DNA from: an uncultured Collinsella sp.
GTDB taxonomy: Bacteria > Actinomycetota > Coriobacteriia > Coriobacteriales > Coriobacteriaceae
NCBI GenBank assembly: GCA_900541665.1
Contig: UQKV01000002.1
Coordinates: forward strand, 46,986-110,985
Length of the DNA: 64,000 nucleotides
Direction of reading: 5' to 3'
Made by a program: the position numbers and the translations under genes. Below, in pieces: positions 1 to 8,200 of the stretch. The notes under the pieces are model-generated. The model was given only the letters and a program-made list of their open reading frames with translations. It was not told the DNA's origin and did not search any database. Numbering within the stretch: position 1 is the first letter of the stretch; each line of letters starts with the position of its first letter.

Positions 1-1056
1 GTGCTCGATGCGCTCGAGACTCTGCACCCCGGCGCACAGCTGCTCGTAAACGACCCGTGGTCGATTTATTACCTGACCGGCTTTTATGCCGATATGTTCG
101 AGCGTTTTTGCGGCGTGCTGCTCGCGCGCGATGACGAGCCCGTAATCTTGGTCAACGCCCTGCATCAGCTGCCCGAGTACGACAATGCACGCGTTGCCTA
201 CCACACCGATACCGACGTCGTAACCGATGCCATCGCGAGTGAGATCGACCCAACCAAGCCGCTCGGCATCGACACCGTCATGCGCTCCGGCTTTTTGATG
301 CCGCTTATGGAGCGCCACGCCGCCAGCGAGTTTTTCCTGGGTGACTTTGCCGTCACCGCCGCACGCACCTACAAGGATGCCGCCGAGCAGGAGCTTATGC
401 GCGCGTCCTCGACCGCTAACGACGCTGTGATGGCCGACGCCATCAAACTCGTCCACGAGGGTGTGACGGAGCGCGAGATTGCCGACCAGATGCTCGGCCT
501 GTATCGCAAGCACGGCTGCGAGGGCTTTAGCTTTCCGCCCATCGTGAGCTTTGGCGCCAACGCCGGCGACCCGCATCACGAACCCGACGACACCGTGCTC
601 AAGCGCGGCGACGTGGTGCTATTCGACATTGGTGGACGTCGCTGCAACTATTGCTCGGACATGACGCGCACGTTCTTTTGGGGAGAGCCGGACGAAGAGA
701 CCGCGCGTATCTACGACATTGTGCGCCACGCCAACGAGGCCGCCGAAGCGCTCATCGCACCGGGCGTTCGCATGTGCGACCTGGACCGCGCCGCACGCGA
801 CGTAATCGAGAATGCGGGCTATGGGCAGTACTTCACGCATCGCCTGGGCCACTCGATCGGCCTGCAGGACCACGAGCCGGGCGACGTCTCGCTCGTCAAC
901 GAGCAGGTTGTCGAGCCGGGCATGACCTTCTCCATCGAGCCGGGCATCTACCTCCCCGGCCGCACCGGTGTCCGCATCGAGGACTTGGCCCTGGTCACCG
1001 AGTCCGGCGTCGAGATCCTCAACGCCTACCCCCACGATCCAGTCCGCTTAGACTAG
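1..1056 (+). CDS. pepQ: M24 family metallopeptidase (Xaa-Pro dipeptidase/aminopeptidase-like), 5' end cut by window
   Basis: Cytoplasmic proline-specific peptidase of the pita-bread fold (creatinase N-domain plus M24 catalytic domain). The five metal ligands are visible: the two Asp in DIGGRRCNYCSDMTRTFF, the His in HRLGHSIGLQDHE, the Glu in SIEPGIY and the Glu in RIEDLALVT. These bind two Mn/Co/Zn ions for hydrolysis of X-Pro bonds. The visible 351 residues begin with a GTG at base 1, but relatives are usually slightly longer, so the true start probably lies to the left and the entry should be treated as partial. It is the only plus-strand gene in the first 38 kb. A strong hairpin and a T-tract terminator follow the stop. 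The exact substrate (dipeptide or longer peptide) cannot be told from the sequence. Confidence 0.85.
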   Translation: MLDALETLHPGAQLLVNDPWSIYYLTGFYADMFERFCGVLLARDDEPVILVNALHQLPEYDNARVAYHTDTDVVTDAIASEIDPTKPLGIDTVMRSGFLMPLMERHAASEFFLGDFAVTAARTYKDAAEQELMRASSTANDAVMADAIKLVHEGVTEREIADQMLGLYRKHGCEGFSFPPIVSFGANAGDPHHEPDDTVLKRGDVVLFDIGGRRCNYCSDMTRTFFWGEPDEETARIYDIVRHANEAAEALIAPGVRMCDLDRAARDVIENAGYGQYFTHRLGHSIGLQDHEPGDVSLVNEQVVEPGMTFSIEPGIYLPGRTGVRIEDLALVTESGVEILNAYPHDPVRLD

Positions 1057-1060
1057 GCAA

Positions 1061-1089
1061 TGCGGCAAAGGGGCAGCCCCTTTGCCGCA
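1061..1089 (+). terminator. Long GC hairpin just after pepQ stop
   Basis: A 13-bp perfect stem (TGCGGCAAAGGGG with CCCCTTTGCCGCA) around a 3-nt loop starts 4 bases after the pepQ stop. It lacks a T-tract, so it may be an RNA-stabilising 3' hairpin rather than the terminator itself. Confidence 0.5.
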
Positions 1090-1134
1090 TCCTGCCAACG
1101 CTTCGCCACGAAAGCGGGCTATCTACTACGTTTA

Positions 1135-1166
1135 ACCCGCATGGGTCGACCATGCGGGTCTTTTTT
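1135..1166 (+). terminator. Rho-independent terminator of pepQ
   Basis: ACCCGCATGG and CCATGCGGGT form a 10-bp stem with a 5-nt loop followed by CTTTTTT, a classical intrinsic terminator in the plus direction. Confidence 0.8.
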
Positions 1167-1326
1167 GAAAACCAGCAAGCCGTCTACCTGCGGTTTTGAT
1201 TTCACGATTTTCCGTGTGGTCGAGGGTAACCGGTCAAACGTAGTAAATAGGCCGATTTCGTGTCAAGCGAGTCAACTCGGGGCACAGGGCAGCCAAAAAA
1301 GCACCGTCCCAAATTGACTGTTTTTG

Positions 1327-1392
1327 AGTTGCGGTGGAATAGTTCCTGGATGGGCCGCTAAAAACTGAAACAGGAACTATTTCACCGCAACT
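1327..1392. repeat. Palindromic intergenic repeat R1 (GTTGCGGTG family)
   Basis: The left arm AGTTGCGGTGGAATA-GTTCCTG and the right arm CAGGAAC-TATTTCACCGCAACT form a stem of about 22 bp around a 22-nt loop. The outer part is shared with copies at 16647, 39128, 40410 and 63908. The inner part (GTTCCTG/CAGGAAC) is shared only with the 16647 copy. It lies between the 3' ends of convergent genes. Confidence 0.85.
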
Positions 1393-1406
1393 GATGAGGG
1401 GATGGG

Positions 1407-2750
1407 TTAACGCAGCAGGCCGGCTACTTCGCCGGCTAGGGTGATGGTGCCGGCCGCTACGAAGGACTCGCCCGCGGCATCGAAGGCAGCAAGGGCCTCG
1501 GACACACTCGGGTATACGCCTGCGAGCTTATCGGTGTCCACCAGGGCGGCGAGTTCCTCTGCCGGCAGGGCGCGATCGGAATCGGTCTGGGTCACGACCA
1601 CGCGGGGGAACGCCGGAACCAAAACGTCAACGATGCCCGCCACGTCCTTGTCGGCCAGCGCAGCACACAGCAGCGTGGGGCGATTATCCACGCACGGATC
1701 GATCTCGTCCAGCGCGCACACAAAGTTCTCGCAGCTCTGAGGGTTATGGCAGGCGTCGATCAGCTTGAGCGGATCGGTCCCCAGCACGTCAAATCGACCC
1801 GGCGTGGGACAGCCCATAAGCGACGCATCGAGCTTGTCATGATCGAGCTCGCGACCCAGATACCCCTCGCAAAGCATAATCGCGCACGCGGCATTCTGCG
1901 GCTGATACGCCGGCTTAACCATGCTCGACGTATAGATCGCACGCGGCGTGGTGCAGCTAAACTCAATCGTGTCGCCCACATGCGCCGGCACCTTAGTCGT
2001 GGCGTGGCTCACCACGAGTGGCACGACGCCGCACTCGCGGCAACGGGCATCCATCACACGCTGAACGCTCGCCTCATGCGCGCCCTCGCCCAAAACAACC
2101 AAGCGCCCGGGTTTGATAACCGCAGCCTTCTCCCCCGCAATGGCCTCGAGCGTGTCGCCCAAAATACGCGTGTGATCGAGCCCAATGCCCGTAATGGCAA
2201 CGGCGACGGGATCGGTCGCACTTGTGGCGTCCCAACGCCCGCCCATGCCAACCTCAAGCACGGCAACATCCACCGCAGCCTCGGCAAACACTACCAATGC
2301 GGCAGCCGTCAGCAGGTCAAACGGCGTGATGGAATAGGCGTGCTTCCCCGCCGCCACACGACGAGCATTCACGCGATGCCCCGCCTCGACGGCGGCAGAA
2401 ACGCCACGGGCAAACGCCTCATCGCTCACAACGCGCCCATCGACCTCCATGCGCTCGGGATAGCGCACCAGCTGCGGCGACGTATACAGCGCAATCTTTA
2501 ACCCCTCACCACGAAGGATGGCAGCCGAAAAACGCGTGGTCGAAGTCTTGCCATTGGTACCGGCAACCTGAATGCAATCGAAATACTCGTCCGGACGCCC
2601 CAGCTCATCGAGCATATCGACAACCGTCTCGAGCAGAGGCCCAGCATCCCCAGAAATCCGCCCCGTATCAGCAGCCAGCCCAACAGCCTCATCAAACGAA
2701 AGCAGCTCAAACGAGAAAGGAACGACATACGACCCAGAACGCTTAGCCAT
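1407..2750 (-). CDS. folC: Bifunctional folylpolyglutamate synthase/dihydrofolate synthase
   Basis: Mur-ligase family enzyme that ligates glutamate to dihydropteroate or to folates using ATP, in the cytoplasm. The ATP-binding loop VAGTNGKTSTTRFSAAIL lies near the N-terminus, followed by the YTSPQLVRYPERMEVDGR folate/Mg region. A DACHNPQS motif marks the C-terminal glutamate-ligase domain. At about 447 residues it matches the family length. The ATG giving MAKRSGSYVV is preferred over an ATG seven codons upstream because a GAGGGG stretch lies ahead of it. It is 274 bp downstream of valS on the same strand, a pairing common in bacteria, although a large palindrome sits between them. Function is secure. 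Whether it is bifunctional cannot be told from motifs alone. Confidence 0.92.
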   Translation of the reverse strand: MAKRSGSYVVPFSFELLSFDEAVGLAADTGRISGDAGPLLETVVDMLDELGRPDEYFDCIQVAGTNGKTSTTRFSAAILRGEGLKIALYTSPQLVRYPERMEVDGRVVSDEAFARGVSAAVEAGHRVNARRVAAGKHAYSITPFDLLTAAALVVFAEAAVDVAVLEVGMGGRWDATSATDPVAVAITGIGLDHTRILGDTLEAIAGEKAAVIKPGRLVVLGEGAHEASVQRVMDARCRECGVVPLVVSHATTKVPAHVGDTIEFSCTTPRAIYTSSMVKPAYQPQNAACAIMLCEGYLGRELDHDKLDASLMGCPTPGRFDVLGTDPLKLIDACHNPQSCENFVCALDEIDPCVDNRPTLLCAALADKDVAGIVDVLVPAFPRVVVTQTDSDRALPAEELAALVDTDKLAGVYPSVSEALAAFDAAGESFVAAGTITLAGEVAGLLR

Positions 2751-2901
2751 AACCCAAAGTCCCCTCAACATAAAAAGAGGCCCGAATCAACAACGAGCCC
2801 CTCCCATACAAAATATCAGCCAAACACCGCTTTGCAGCGACCTCAAGGCCACAACCAAGTGGCCCCACCAGGCAGCGGACGCCTCCGTAACCGCCATGGG
2901 A

Positions 2902-3009
2902 GCGGTTTGGGGCTTTGCTCGATACAAGTTCCGCACGAGCCGAAGGCCACTTAATGTGGCCTTCGTGCGAGCAGGACTGTCCGCAGTAGCGAGCAATGCC
3001 CCAAACCGC
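2902..3009. repeat. Nested palindrome E1, downstream of valS
   Basis: Outer arms of 20 bp (2902-2921 with 2990-3009, one mismatch) enclose a core hairpin CGAAGGCCAC-TTAAT-GTGGCCTTCG (2941-2965) flanked by TTCCGCACGAGC and GCGAGCAGGACT. The core and its flanks recur upstream of valS (E2, 5742-5857, inverted), but the outer arms there are a completely different sequence. It starts 15 bp beyond the valS stop codon and could serve as its 3' structure. Confidence 0.85.
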
Positions 3010-3024
3010 GTCCCACAGTACCGC

Positions 3025-5721
3025 CTACGAGAAGTCAGCAACCTGAGCAGTCAGCGCCGCCAGGATCTCCTTGAGCTCAGCTGCACGGTCCCTCTTCTTC
3101 TGGACCACCGCAGGCGCGGCCTTGGCCACAAAGCCCTCGTTGGCGAGCGTCTTCTCGCAACCGGCGAGCTCCTTCTGAGCCGCGGCGATCTCCTTCTCAA
3201 GACGCGCCTTCTCGGCCGAAAGGTCAACCTTGCCCTCGAGCACCACAAAGACCTCGACGCCGCTGTCGACCACGGCAATGCTCGCAGCCGGCTTCTCGAC
3301 GTCGGTGCCCATGACCAGCGAGGCGGTGTTCGCCAGCGGTTCAATGGTCGAGCGCAGGCTCTCGAGCTTCTCGATATCCTCGGCACCGGCGCGCACGACC
3401 ACGTCGAGCTCGGCCTTGGGGCTCAAGCGATAACGCGAACGCGTGGCGCGGGCGGCGGAAACGACGGTGCGGCAAAGCTCAAACGCGCGCTCGGCGGGCT
3501 CATCGACATACTTGGCGTAGTCGGCGGGCTCCGGCCACTTGGCGATCATAAGCGCCTCGGCGCGGTCTAGGTTGCCCTCGGCGTCCAAGTCAAGCACGCT
3601 CGCCGGCATGTTGTCCCAGATCTCCTCGGTGACAAACGGCATAAGCGGGTGCATCAGGCGAATGGAGGTGTCGAGCACAAAGATCAGGTTGCGCTGAGCC
3701 TGCAGACGGCCCTCGCCCTTCAGGCGGGCTTTGGTGACCTCGACGTACCAGTCGCAGACCTCGTTCCAGAAGAACTGCTGCACGCCGCGGGCCATGTCGC
3801 CAAAGGTGTAGTTCTCGATGCCCTCGGTGATCATCTTCACGGCCTTGGCCAGGCGGCTGAACATCCAAGCGTCGGCCGGCGTCTCCACGACGGGCTCGCC
3901 GGGCGTGTAGCCCTCCATGTTCATAAGCAGGAAGCGGCTGGCGTTCCAGATCTTGGTCACAAACGACTTGGCCTGGTCGGTACGCGGACTGTCGATGAGC
4001 TTCTTGGTCTTCTTGTCGATGTTCGCGTCAAACTTGACGTCCTGGTTGTTGGTGCACAGCGTGAGCAAGTTGTAGCGCATAGCATCGGCGCCGTACATGC
4101 CGATGAGGTCCATGGGGTCAACGCCGTTGCCCTTGGACTTGGACATGCGGCTGCCGTCCTTGGCAAGGATCGTCGGGTAGATGACGACGTCCTTAAACGG
4201 CACCTCGTCCAGGAAGTACAGCGAGCTCATGACCATGCGGGCAACCCACAGCGCGATGATGTCGCGCGCGGTGACGAGCGCCGTCGTGGGGTGATGCCCC
4301 TCGAGCAGCTCCGGCTTTTGCGGCCAGCCCTGCGTGGCGAAAGTCCACAGCTGCGAGCTGAACCAGGTGTCCAGCACGTTCTCGTCCTGGTGCACGTGAT
4401 GGCCGCCGCACTTGGGGCACACGTCGGTGTCCTCGGTCAGGGCATCCTCCCAGCCGCAGTCCTCGCAGTAGAACACGGGAATGCGGTGGCCCCACCACAG
4501 CTGGCGGCTGATGCACCAGTCCTTGAGGTTCTCCATCCAGGTGGTGTAGGTCTGCGTCCAGCGCGCGGGGTGGAAGGTGACCTTGCCGGAGTTAACGGCG
4601 TCGAGTGCCGGCCCCTTGAGCTTGTCGACGGCGACGAACCACTGCTCAGAAAGCCACGGCTCAAGCGCGGCATCGCAACGGTAGCAGTGCATGACGGAGT
4701 GGTCGTGCTCCTCGACGTGGTCGAGTAGGCCGTGCTCGTCGAACCACTTGATGACCGCCTCGCGGCACTCCTCGCGGGTCATGCCGGTGAACTCGCCATA
4801 GCCCTCGACGACCACCGCGTGCTCATCGAAAATGTTGATCTGCGGCAGATCGTGGGCCTGGCCCATGGCGTAATCGTTGGGGTCGTGCGCAGGCGTGACC
4901 TTGACAAAGCCGGAGCCAAAGTTGGCGTCGACATGCCAATCCTCAAAGATGGGGATCTCGCGGTCCACGATGGGGAGCTTGACGGTCTTGCCCACGAAGG
5001 CGGCCTTCTCGGGATCCTTCGGGGAGACGGCGACGCCCGTATCGCCGAGCATGGTCTCGGGGCGCGTGGTGGCGACGACGATGTAGTCCTGGCCGTTGAC
5101 CGGCTCGGTCAGCGGGTAGCGCAGGTGCCACAGGTGGCCCTTCTCGTCCTTGTACTCGGCCTCGTCGTCCGAGATGGCGGTGGTGCAGTTGGGGCACCAG
5201 TTGACGATGCGCTTGCCACGGTAGATCAGGCCGTCGTGGTACCAGTCGCAGAAGACCTTGCGCACGGCCTGGGCGTAGTCCTCGTCCATGGTAAAGCGCT
5301 CGTTATCGAAGTCGACGGAACAGCCCATGCGCTTAATCTGCTCGACGATGATGCCGCCGTACTCGTGGGTCCAATCCCAGCAAGCGTCGACAAACTTGTC
5401 GCGACCGATCTCCAGGCGGCTGATGCCCTCGCTCTTGAGCTTCTTGTCGACCTTGGTCTGCGTGGCGATACCGGCGTGGTCGGTGCCCAGCACCCAGCGC
5501 GTGGACTTGCCGCGCATGCGAGCCATACGGATGATGGCGTCCTGGATGGAGTCATCGGTGGCGTGACCCATGTGGAGCTTGCCGGTCACGTTGGGAGGCG
5601 GAATGGTGACGGTGCAGTCGCCCACGCCCTCACGGCGCTTGTAGTAGCCGCCGTCGAGCCACTTCTGCAGGATCGCCGGCTCGTTGGTCGACGGATCGTA
5701 GTTCTTGGGCATTTCTTCCAT
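3025..5721 (-). CDS. valS: Valyl-tRNA synthetase
   Basis: Class I aminoacyl-tRNA synthetase charging tRNA-Val, 898 residues, close to the family norm. The HIGH-type signature is in PPPNVTGKLHMGH near residue 40 and the KMSKS-type loop is RMSKSKGN in the middle. The CP1 editing domain lies between them. CxxC pairs (CPNC, CEDC, CPKC) point to zinc-binding knuckles. The C-terminus ends in a Lys/Glu-rich coiled coil (KARLEKEIAAAQKELAGCEK region), typical of ValRS tRNA-binding arms. The start is supported by a GGGAGA ribosome-binding site. It is flanked on both sides by large nested palindromes. No T-box specifier or antiterminator motif is visible upstream. Confidence 0.97.
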   Translation of the reverse strand: MEEMPKNYDPSTNEPAILQKWLDGGYYKRREGVGDCTVTIPPPNVTGKLHMGHATDDSIQDAIIRMARMRGKSTRWVLGTDHAGIATQTKVDKKLKSEGISRLEIGRDKFVDACWDWTHEYGGIIVEQIKRMGCSVDFDNERFTMDEDYAQAVRKVFCDWYHDGLIYRGKRIVNWCPNCTTAISDDEAEYKDEKGHLWHLRYPLTEPVNGQDYIVVATTRPETMLGDTGVAVSPKDPEKAAFVGKTVKLPIVDREIPIFEDWHVDANFGSGFVKVTPAHDPNDYAMGQAHDLPQINIFDEHAVVVEGYGEFTGMTREECREAVIKWFDEHGLLDHVEEHDHSVMHCYRCDAALEPWLSEQWFVAVDKLKGPALDAVNSGKVTFHPARWTQTYTTWMENLKDWCISRQLWWGHRIPVFYCEDCGWEDALTEDTDVCPKCGGHHVHQDENVLDTWFSSQLWTFATQGWPQKPELLEGHHPTTALVTARDIIALWVARMVMSSLYFLDEVPFKDVVIYPTILAKDGSRMSKSKGNGVDPMDLIGMYGADAMRYNLLTLCTNNQDVKFDANIDKKTKKLIDSPRTDQAKSFVTKIWNASRFLLMNMEGYTPGEPVVETPADAWMFSRLAKAVKMITEGIENYTFGDMARGVQQFFWNEVCDWYVEVTKARLKGEGRLQAQRNLIFVLDTSIRLMHPLMPFVTEEIWDNMPASVLDLDAEGNLDRAEALMIAKWPEPADYAKYVDEPAERAFELCRTVVSAARATRSRYRLSPKAELDVVVRAGAEDIEKLESLRSTIEPLANTASLVMGTDVEKPAASIAVVDSGVEVFVVLEGKVDLSAEKARLEKEIAAAQKELAGCEKTLANEGFVAKAAPAVVQKKRDRAAELKEILAALTAQVADFS

Positions 5722-5741
5722 ATATCTCTCCCTTGCCCGTC

Positions 5742-5857
5742 GGGGAGGAATGTAGGCCCGATTTTCGCTCGGTCAAGTCTTGGGCTCGCTCGAAGACCAC
5801 ATTAAGTGGTCTTCGGCTCGTGCGGAATCTACGAAAATCGGGCCTACATTCCTCCCC
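5742..5857. repeat. Nested palindrome E2 in the valS 5' leader
   Basis: Perfect 26-bp outer arms (5742-5767 with 5832-5857) enclose the core hairpin CGAAGACCAC-ATTAA-GTGGTCTTCG (5791-5815). Read on the minus strand, the core plus its flank TTCCGCACGAGCCGAAG matches E1 downstream of valS. The outer arms do not. The element ends about 20 bp upstream of the valS start, so it would be in the transcript leader if the promoter lies further upstream. Confidence 0.88.
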
Positions 5858-5951
5858 TTAGGTATCGATTACTTCAGTCTGATATGACTTCGCTGAGGCT
5901 TAAACAAACACACAGAATAACACAGGTAGTTGGGGTTATTGCGTATATATA

Positions 5952-5987
5952 AAATAGCCTCCGACCGCAGGTGGTCGGAGGCTATTT
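5952..5987 (-). terminator. Rho-independent terminator of clpX
   Basis: A 15-bp perfect stem (AAATAGCCTCCGACC and its complement) with a 6-nt loop is followed on the minus strand by TTTTATATAT. It is 22 bp past the clpX stop and ends the tig-clpP-clpX direction before valS. Confidence 0.85.
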
Positions 5988-6008
5988 GCAAACACGTTTT
6001 AGGCTGGT

Positions 6009-7415
6009 TTAGCCGTAGATGCGCTGGGGCTGTTCTTCGCCTTTTACGGAGGCTTCGGTCACGACGACCTTGGAAACGCCCTCCTCACTGGGCAGATCGA
6101 ACATTGTCTGCTGCAGCACGTCCTCGCAGATAGAACGCAGGCCGCGGGCGCCGGTCTTGCGGGCGAGCGCCATGCGGGCGATCTCATGCAGGGCCGCATC
6201 CTCAAACTCAAGCTCAACGTCCTCGAGCTGGAACATCTTGCGGTACTGACGCACCACGGCGTTCTTGGGCTCGGTCAGAATCGACACCAAGTCGTCCTCG
6301 TCAAGCGCCTGCGTCTGGGTGACGACGGGCGTACGTCCCACAAACTCGGGGATCATGCCAAAGGCATTGAGGTCCTGCGGGAGCACCTGACGCAGCAGGT
6401 CGTTCTCGTCGACCGAGGTGGGGCCGGCGATCTCGGAGTTAAAGCCCACGCCCTTGTTTCCCACGCGATCGGCGATGATCTTGTCCAGACCCACGAAGGC
6501 ACCACCGCAGATGAACAGGATGTTGGTCGTGTCGATCTGCAGCAGCTCCTGCTGGGGATGCTTGCGGCCGCCGGTGGGCGGAACGCTGGCCACCGTGCCC
6601 TCAAGAATCTTAAGCAGTGCCTGCTGAACGCCCTCGCCCGAGACATCACGAGTAATAGAGAGGTTCTCGGCCTTGCGGGCAATCTTGTCGATCTCATCTA
6701 CGTAGATGATGCCCACCTGCGCGCGCTCAATGTCACCATCGGCAGCATTGATGAGCTTGAGCAGGATGTTCTCCACGTCCTCGCCCACATAGCCGGCCTC
6801 GGTGAGCGCGGTGGCATCGGCGATGGCAAACGGCACCTCGAGGATGCGCGCAAGCGTCTGGGCGAGCAGGGTCTTACCGGTACCGGTGGGACCGAGCAGC
6901 AGGATGTTGGACTTGGCGAGCTCTACCTCGTCCATATCGTCATCGAACTGCGAGCCCATGTCGTCATCAAAGGCAGACACCGCAGCGCCGCCCTCGATCA
7001 CGCGGCGATAGTGGTTGTACACGGCCACCGACATGGCGCGCTTGGCGTCCTCCTGACCCATGACATAGGCCGAAAGCTCGTCATAGATCTCGTGCGGCGT
7101 CGGCACGTGCGTGATGACCTGGCGATCGTCCTCGAGCTCAAAACCCTCGGCCTCGGGGTCAACGGTAGGCTGGGACGCAGCCTGGCCGTGGTCGTTGAGG
7201 AAGCCCGGCAGCTTGCCGTTGCGGGCGGCGTCCATAAAGTCCGAAGCCAGCGACTCCTCCAAAATCTCGGAACAGGCGGCGACGCACTCGTCACAGATAA
7301 AGATGTTGGTCGGGCCCTTTACGAGGCGACGGACCTGGCCCTGCTCTTTTCCGCAGAAGGAGCAGCGGATGGGGTTGCCGTTCTCGTCAAAGTTGTCCTG
7401 CATGTTACCTGCCAT
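6009..7415 (-). CDS. clpX: ATP-dependent Clp protease ATP-binding subunit ClpX
   Basis: AAA+ unfoldase that feeds substrates to ClpP. The N-terminal zinc-binding domain has C18, C21, C41 and C44 (CSFCGKEQ and FICDECV). The Walker A motif is GPTGTGKTLL and Walker B is IIYVDEIDKI. A sensor/arginine-finger region and the C-terminal small domain follow. About 468 residues, slightly longer than E. coli ClpX because of an acidic insertion (near FDDDMGSQFDDDMDE). The start MAGNMQDNF is chosen because AAGGA precedes it. It begins 2 bases after the clpP stop, so the two genes are translationally linked. Confidence 0.97.
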   Translation of the reverse strand: MAGNMQDNFDENGNPIRCSFCGKEQGQVRRLVKGPTNIFICDECVAACSEILEESLASDFMDAARNGKLPGFLNDHGQAASQPTVDPEAEGFELEDDRQVITHVPTPHEIYDELSAYVMGQEDAKRAMSVAVYNHYRRVIEGGAAVSAFDDDMGSQFDDDMDEVELAKSNILLLGPTGTGKTLLAQTLARILEVPFAIADATALTEAGYVGEDVENILLKLINAADGDIERAQVGIIYVDEIDKIARKAENLSITRDVSGEGVQQALLKILEGTVASVPPTGGRKHPQQELLQIDTTNILFICGGAFVGLDKIIADRVGNKGVGFNSEIAGPTSVDENDLLRQVLPQDLNAFGMIPEFVGRTPVVTQTQALDEDDLVSILTEPKNAVVRQYRKMFQLEDVELEFEDAALHEIARMALARKTGARGLRSICEDVLQQTMFDLPSEEGVSKVVVTEASVKGEEQPQRIYG

Positions 7416-7416
7416 C

Positions 7417-8037
7417 CTAGGCGTCCTTCGCGGCGAGATCGCGCGAGGTGACAATGCGGTCGATCAGGCCGTAGTCGAGGGCCTCGGCAGCGGTCAGGTA
7501 GTTGTCGCGCTCGGTGTCGGCCTGGACCTTCTCGATGGGCTGACCCGAGGCGTCGGACAGGATCTGGTTGAGCTCGCGACGAGTCTTCTTGATCTCCTCG
7601 GCAACGATCTCAATCTCAGTCTGCTGACCCTGGGCACCACCGCTGGGCTGGTGAATCATGACCTTGGAGTGCGGCAGGCAGAAGCGCTTGCCCTTGGCGC
7701 CGGCCGAAAGCAGCACGGCGGCCATGGACGCAGCCATACCGACGCAGATGGTGGAGACCTGCGGCTTAATGAAGTTCATGGTGTCCAGAATCGCCAGGCC
7801 GGAGTAAACCTCGCCGCCGGGCGAATTGATGTAGAGCGAGATATCCTTCTCGGCATCCTGGCTCTCAAGATGCAGCAGCTGGGCAACGACCAGGTTGGCG
7901 CTGACGGAGTTGATCTCCTCGCCCAAGAAGATGATGCGGTCGTTGAGCAGGCGCGAATAGATATCGTAGCTGCGCTCGCCGCGCGGCGTCTGCTCGATAA
8001 CGTATGGCACGAGGGCGGAATCGAACTTAGCGATCAT
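7417..8037 (-). CDS. clpP: ATP-dependent Clp protease proteolytic subunit ClpP
   Basis: Serine protease forming the double-heptamer barrel. The catalytic triad is visible with the chosen start: S104 in GMAASMAAVL, H129 in VMIHQPSGG and D178 in TERDNY. 206 residues, a normal length. The start giving MIAKFDSAL is selected because GGAG lies 6 nt upstream. Longer in-frame ATG/GTG codons would add a basic tail without a better ribosome-binding site. It sits between tig and clpX on the same strand, the conserved bacterial order tig-clpP-clpX. Confidence 0.97.
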   Translation of the reverse strand: MIAKFDSALVPYVIEQTPRGERSYDIYSRLLNDRIIFLGEEINSVSANLVVAQLLHLESQDAEKDISLYINSPGGEVYSGLAILDTMNFIKPQVSTICVGMAASMAAVLLSAGAKGKRFCLPHSKVMIHQPSGGAQGQQTEIEIVAEEIKKTRRELNQILSDASGQPIEKVQADTERDNYLTAAEALDYGLIDRIVTSRDLAAKDA

Positions 8038-8083
8038 ACGCATCTCCATTTCTCTCTTGCGGACCAAATTGGTTCTAGATAAA

Positions 8084-8124
8084 CGTACGGTGCCCGCATG
8101 CTATGCATTGGCTGGCACCGTACG
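8084..8124 (-). terminator. Hairpin after tig (probable terminator)
   Basis: CGTACGGTGCC and GGCACCGTACG form an 11-bp perfect stem around a 19-nt loop between tig and clpP, followed on the minus strand by TTTAT. The short T-run suggests partial termination or processing between tig and clpPX. Confidence 0.55.
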
Positions 8125-8200
8125 AAGCAACCGGATAACCGGTGTATAACTTTACCCCATCACGGGCGCACGCATGCGCTCGCGGGCAAGGTGGCGAGAA

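Larger units (their letters stand above)
1057..1406. other. Gene-free stretch between convergent pepQ and folC
   Basis: This 350-bp stretch holds the two pepQ hairpins, a long-range inverted pair (ACTACGTTTAACC near 1126 and GGTCAAACGTAGT near 1232, 12 of 13 positions matching) and the palindromic repeat R1 at 1327-1392. The small open frames here have no supporting ribosome-binding sites or recognisable protein, so I call no gene. Confidence 0.6.

Noticed and set aside
5722..6008. A T-box riboswitch controlling valS
   Set aside because: I looked on the minus strand for the conserved AGGGTGGNACCGCG antiterminator sequence and found none. The leader is occupied by the nested palindrome E2.
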